A DNA stretch of 64,000 nt from Bimastos eiseni (Eukaryota > Annelida > Clitellata > Crassiclitellata > Lumbricidae): the NCBI GenBank assembly GCA_959347315.1, contig OY365822.1, positions 9,687,127 to 9,751,126 on the forward strand. The letters run 5' to 3'. The number at the start of each line of letters is the position of its first letter. Within the stretch, counting starts at the first letter, position 1. Position numbers and translations under genes: made by a program. The notes beneath the pieces were generated by a model. The model saw nothing but the letters and a program-made list of their open reading frames with translations. It was not told where the DNA came from and searched no databases. Shown one piece after another: positions 61,624-64,000 of this stretch.

Positions 61624-64000
61624 CTGGAATAAGACCAACAACTCTGTGTGAAGTGATTTTTACCAGTAGAATATTCAGTTGCTATAATAAGAGGAATTGT
61701 GGCATGCAGAAACGGGATGCAGTAGTAATTGTAGTAATTGTTTCAGTTTAACGACACTGCGATGACACAGATCATCGGCATCTCCCTCCTCCTTTATTCT
61801 GGCTTGGGACTGGCACTGCCTGAGTGCAGGCAGTTGCGGAGTTACGCTGCTACGTGGATCTGTCACAGCAGCTGCTCTTATATTCTGCGTTTACCAGTTT
61901 ACCATTTACAAGAGGCTCTTGCTCCACTGTTTGAAAATAGCTGTGTACATACTGCTGTATACAATATTTATACTCATGCATAAATTGTACAGTTTGATTT
62001 CTGACTCACCCTGCTGCTCAATAATACAATAATTAACGTAAGCTGTAACATCCACTGTTCGATTGATAATTCAACTTTAAGTCTAACTCCACGGTTTCAT
62101 ACTTCACCCACCCTACTAGGCCTATTAACTCTGATACTTCAATCGCTAACTTACTCTTTAGTGTCATTAGCTCCATATAGTGACTTACTCAGTGGTTTGA
62201 TTTACTCTATAATTTAATGTAATCGAGCATTTACATATCGCCCTTCAAGATATCTACTCAGAGGCGCACTCTGTGTTGGTCAAAATGTAAAATGCCACAG
62301 TGAACGAGTAAAATACGTCTGCTAGCAAAACTGTGTGATTTAATCTCTAATGCTATTTACTCCGAAATTTTATTTACTCAGCAATATAATCATTACGCTG
62401 CACTATTACTCTGGCATTCGGTAATTCAGTTCGTAAATGAGGCAGTTGGTCTTGCTGTAGCTTTTGACGATCCAATTCGTAGCTGACGCTCTCATTCGTG
62501 TTACACAGCCACCGACGTTCTCAGGTCAATGCCTTTGTGGCTCCATCGATAACTGGACGACTCAAACGGAGCCAGCGGATCACGACTAATCGCACTAGCG
62601 CCACATAAATTATCTGGCTTCGATGGCGTCCTCCGGTCTAATAAGAAGCGCGAACTCAATCTCGAAGGTCAACGAGGGAGGATAAATTTCCAGATGGCAT
62701 GGTCTCACCGGGTCAGTTGGTTCGTGGGTGGCCGTATGGATGGATGGTAACAATAGAACAGACAAAAAAAGATAGTTACACAGAAGCATAACGAGAGACA
62801 GACAGACAGACAGACAAACAGAGATAGACACAGAGGGAGACTAAACCGAACAGAGGAGAGGCAACAATACAAAGAGATTAGCAAGTAGACCGACGGAAGC
62901 CGATTTAAAAGAGATCCACAGTCATGTTTAACAGAACCAGACGGTCAAGTAGAACAGACTCAACAGGAAGGTTATGTTAAACGACAGACAGACAGACAGA
63001 CAGGCAGACAGACAGACAGACAGGCAGACAGACAGACAGACAGACAAACAAACAGACAGGCAGGGAGGCAGGCAGAGGGAGAATCACTGACTGCAGACAG
63101 TGAAAACCAGAGGACAGCGAGGCACACAGACTGTTACAAGGGACAATTAAAAAACCAGAGAAGGGCAAATTATTTGAAGATGTGTAGGTAGATAGATGAA
63201 TATAAAAGGCAATCGATAGATTGGAGAAGATAGAGAGTATAGGCTAATAGAGATAGAATAAATATAGAATGTTGAAGATAGAATGATATAGGAAAGAGAA
63301 ATGAAGATTTAAAAAGAAGAATTAGAATGAAGATTAAAAGTGAAGATATTTAGGAGAAAAGAATAAAGATTAAAAGAGAATATATGTAGGAGAGTAGAAT
63401 GAAGATTAAAAGAGAAGATTATATAGGAAAGGAGAACGAAGATTACTAGGGAGATACATAGGAGAGTAGAATGAAGATTAAAAGAGAAGATTATATAGGA
63501 AAGGAGAACGAAGATTACTAGGGAGATACATAGGAGAGTAGAATGAAGATTAAAAGAGAAGATTATATAGGAAAGGAGAACGAAGATTACTAGGGAGATA
63601 CATAGGAGAGTAGAATGAAGATCAAAAGAGAAGATATATAGGAAAGAACAGAAAGAAGAACGAAGAAATGAGTTAGTAGGCAGAGAATGATAAAAGGAAA
63701 AATATGACATCGGTAGATAGCAACGAAAAGTAAAAAAAGTAGTATATAGGGAGTAGATATGGAGCAGAGGACAAAGACCAAAAGGAAGAAGATAAGAAGA
63801 GATATAAAGAAGCAGATAAGATGAAAGGATAGAGAGGTCAGAAGCTAAGGGCTAAAAGGAACGAAAAGATAAAGAAGAGATGGAGAGGGTTGATACGAAA
63901 GGACAAAGAGGAGACGGAGGAGGAGGAGGAAGTGGATAAGAACTGGAGGACACGAAACAGCTGGAGGAGGGAGGGAGGGAGGGGAAGGAGGAGGAAGAGG
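61624..64000. other. Upstream receptor intron, no exon found
   Basis: Should hold an intron and perhaps the short 5' exons of the receptor. I found no match to the usual sequence before loop D (TTNVWL-like). It contains an S3 repeat (61743-61852), a family P arm, CAGA repeats (62800-63060) and purine-rich minisatellites. Confidence 0.5.
63390..63645. repeat. 72-bp minisatellite
   Basis: Just over three near-perfect copies of a purine-rich unit starting GGAGAGTAGAATGAAGATTA and containing AAGGAGAACGAAGATTACTA. Embedded in a wider purine-rich tract to 64,000 that ends in GGAGG runs. Confidence 0.85.

Overview
This is a window of a repeat-rich animal genome. Three conserved animal genes, all on the minus strand, are split into short exons with consensus splice sites. 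No bacterial-style operons or CRISPR arrays are present. The gene families (a Par-3 polarity scaffold, a PRKX-type kinase, a nicotinic receptor subunit), kilobase-scale introns, tRNA-derived SINEs, CR1/L2-like LINE remnants and abundant simple repeats suggest a marine invertebrate, possibly a deuterostome such as an echinoderm or hemichordate. That placement is inference; no diagnostic sequence fixes the species.

Layout. 1-12.2 kb: gene-poor sequence with a decayed reverse-transcriptase element (586-2226), large microsatellites, SINE copies, a long inverted repeat (6958-7710) and a hAT-like miniature element (10441-10710). 12.26-39.14 kb: a complete Par-3 gene, rebuilt here as 20 exons whose phases join without conflict into 1284 codons plus stop; its introns hold LINE, SINE and miniature-element insertions and several minisatellites. 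39.1-43.3 kb: intergenic, AT-rich. 43.3-53.65 kb: a complete PRKX-like AGC kinase, 9 exons and 380 aa, with about 690 bp of tetranucleotide repeat in one intron. 53.7-58.4 kb: intergenic, CT-rich repeats and a strong hairpin. 58.47-61.62 kb and beyond: the 3' part of a nicotinic acetylcholine receptor subunit lacking the paired cysteines of alpha subunits; its first exons were not found and may lie beyond 64,000.

The three genes are not an operon. Par-3 scaffolds the Par-6/aPKC polarity complex, PRKX is a cAMP-responsive kinase and the receptor subunit is a ligand-gated channel; nothing in the sequence shows them acting together.

I found no clearly new biochemical system. The most interesting items are a ghost copy of the last Par-3 exon inside its own intron, a GC-AG intron in PDZ2, several families of miniature transposons with 8-bp target-site duplications, a SINE nested inside another repeat, and tandem repeats that repeatedly sit beside exon borders.
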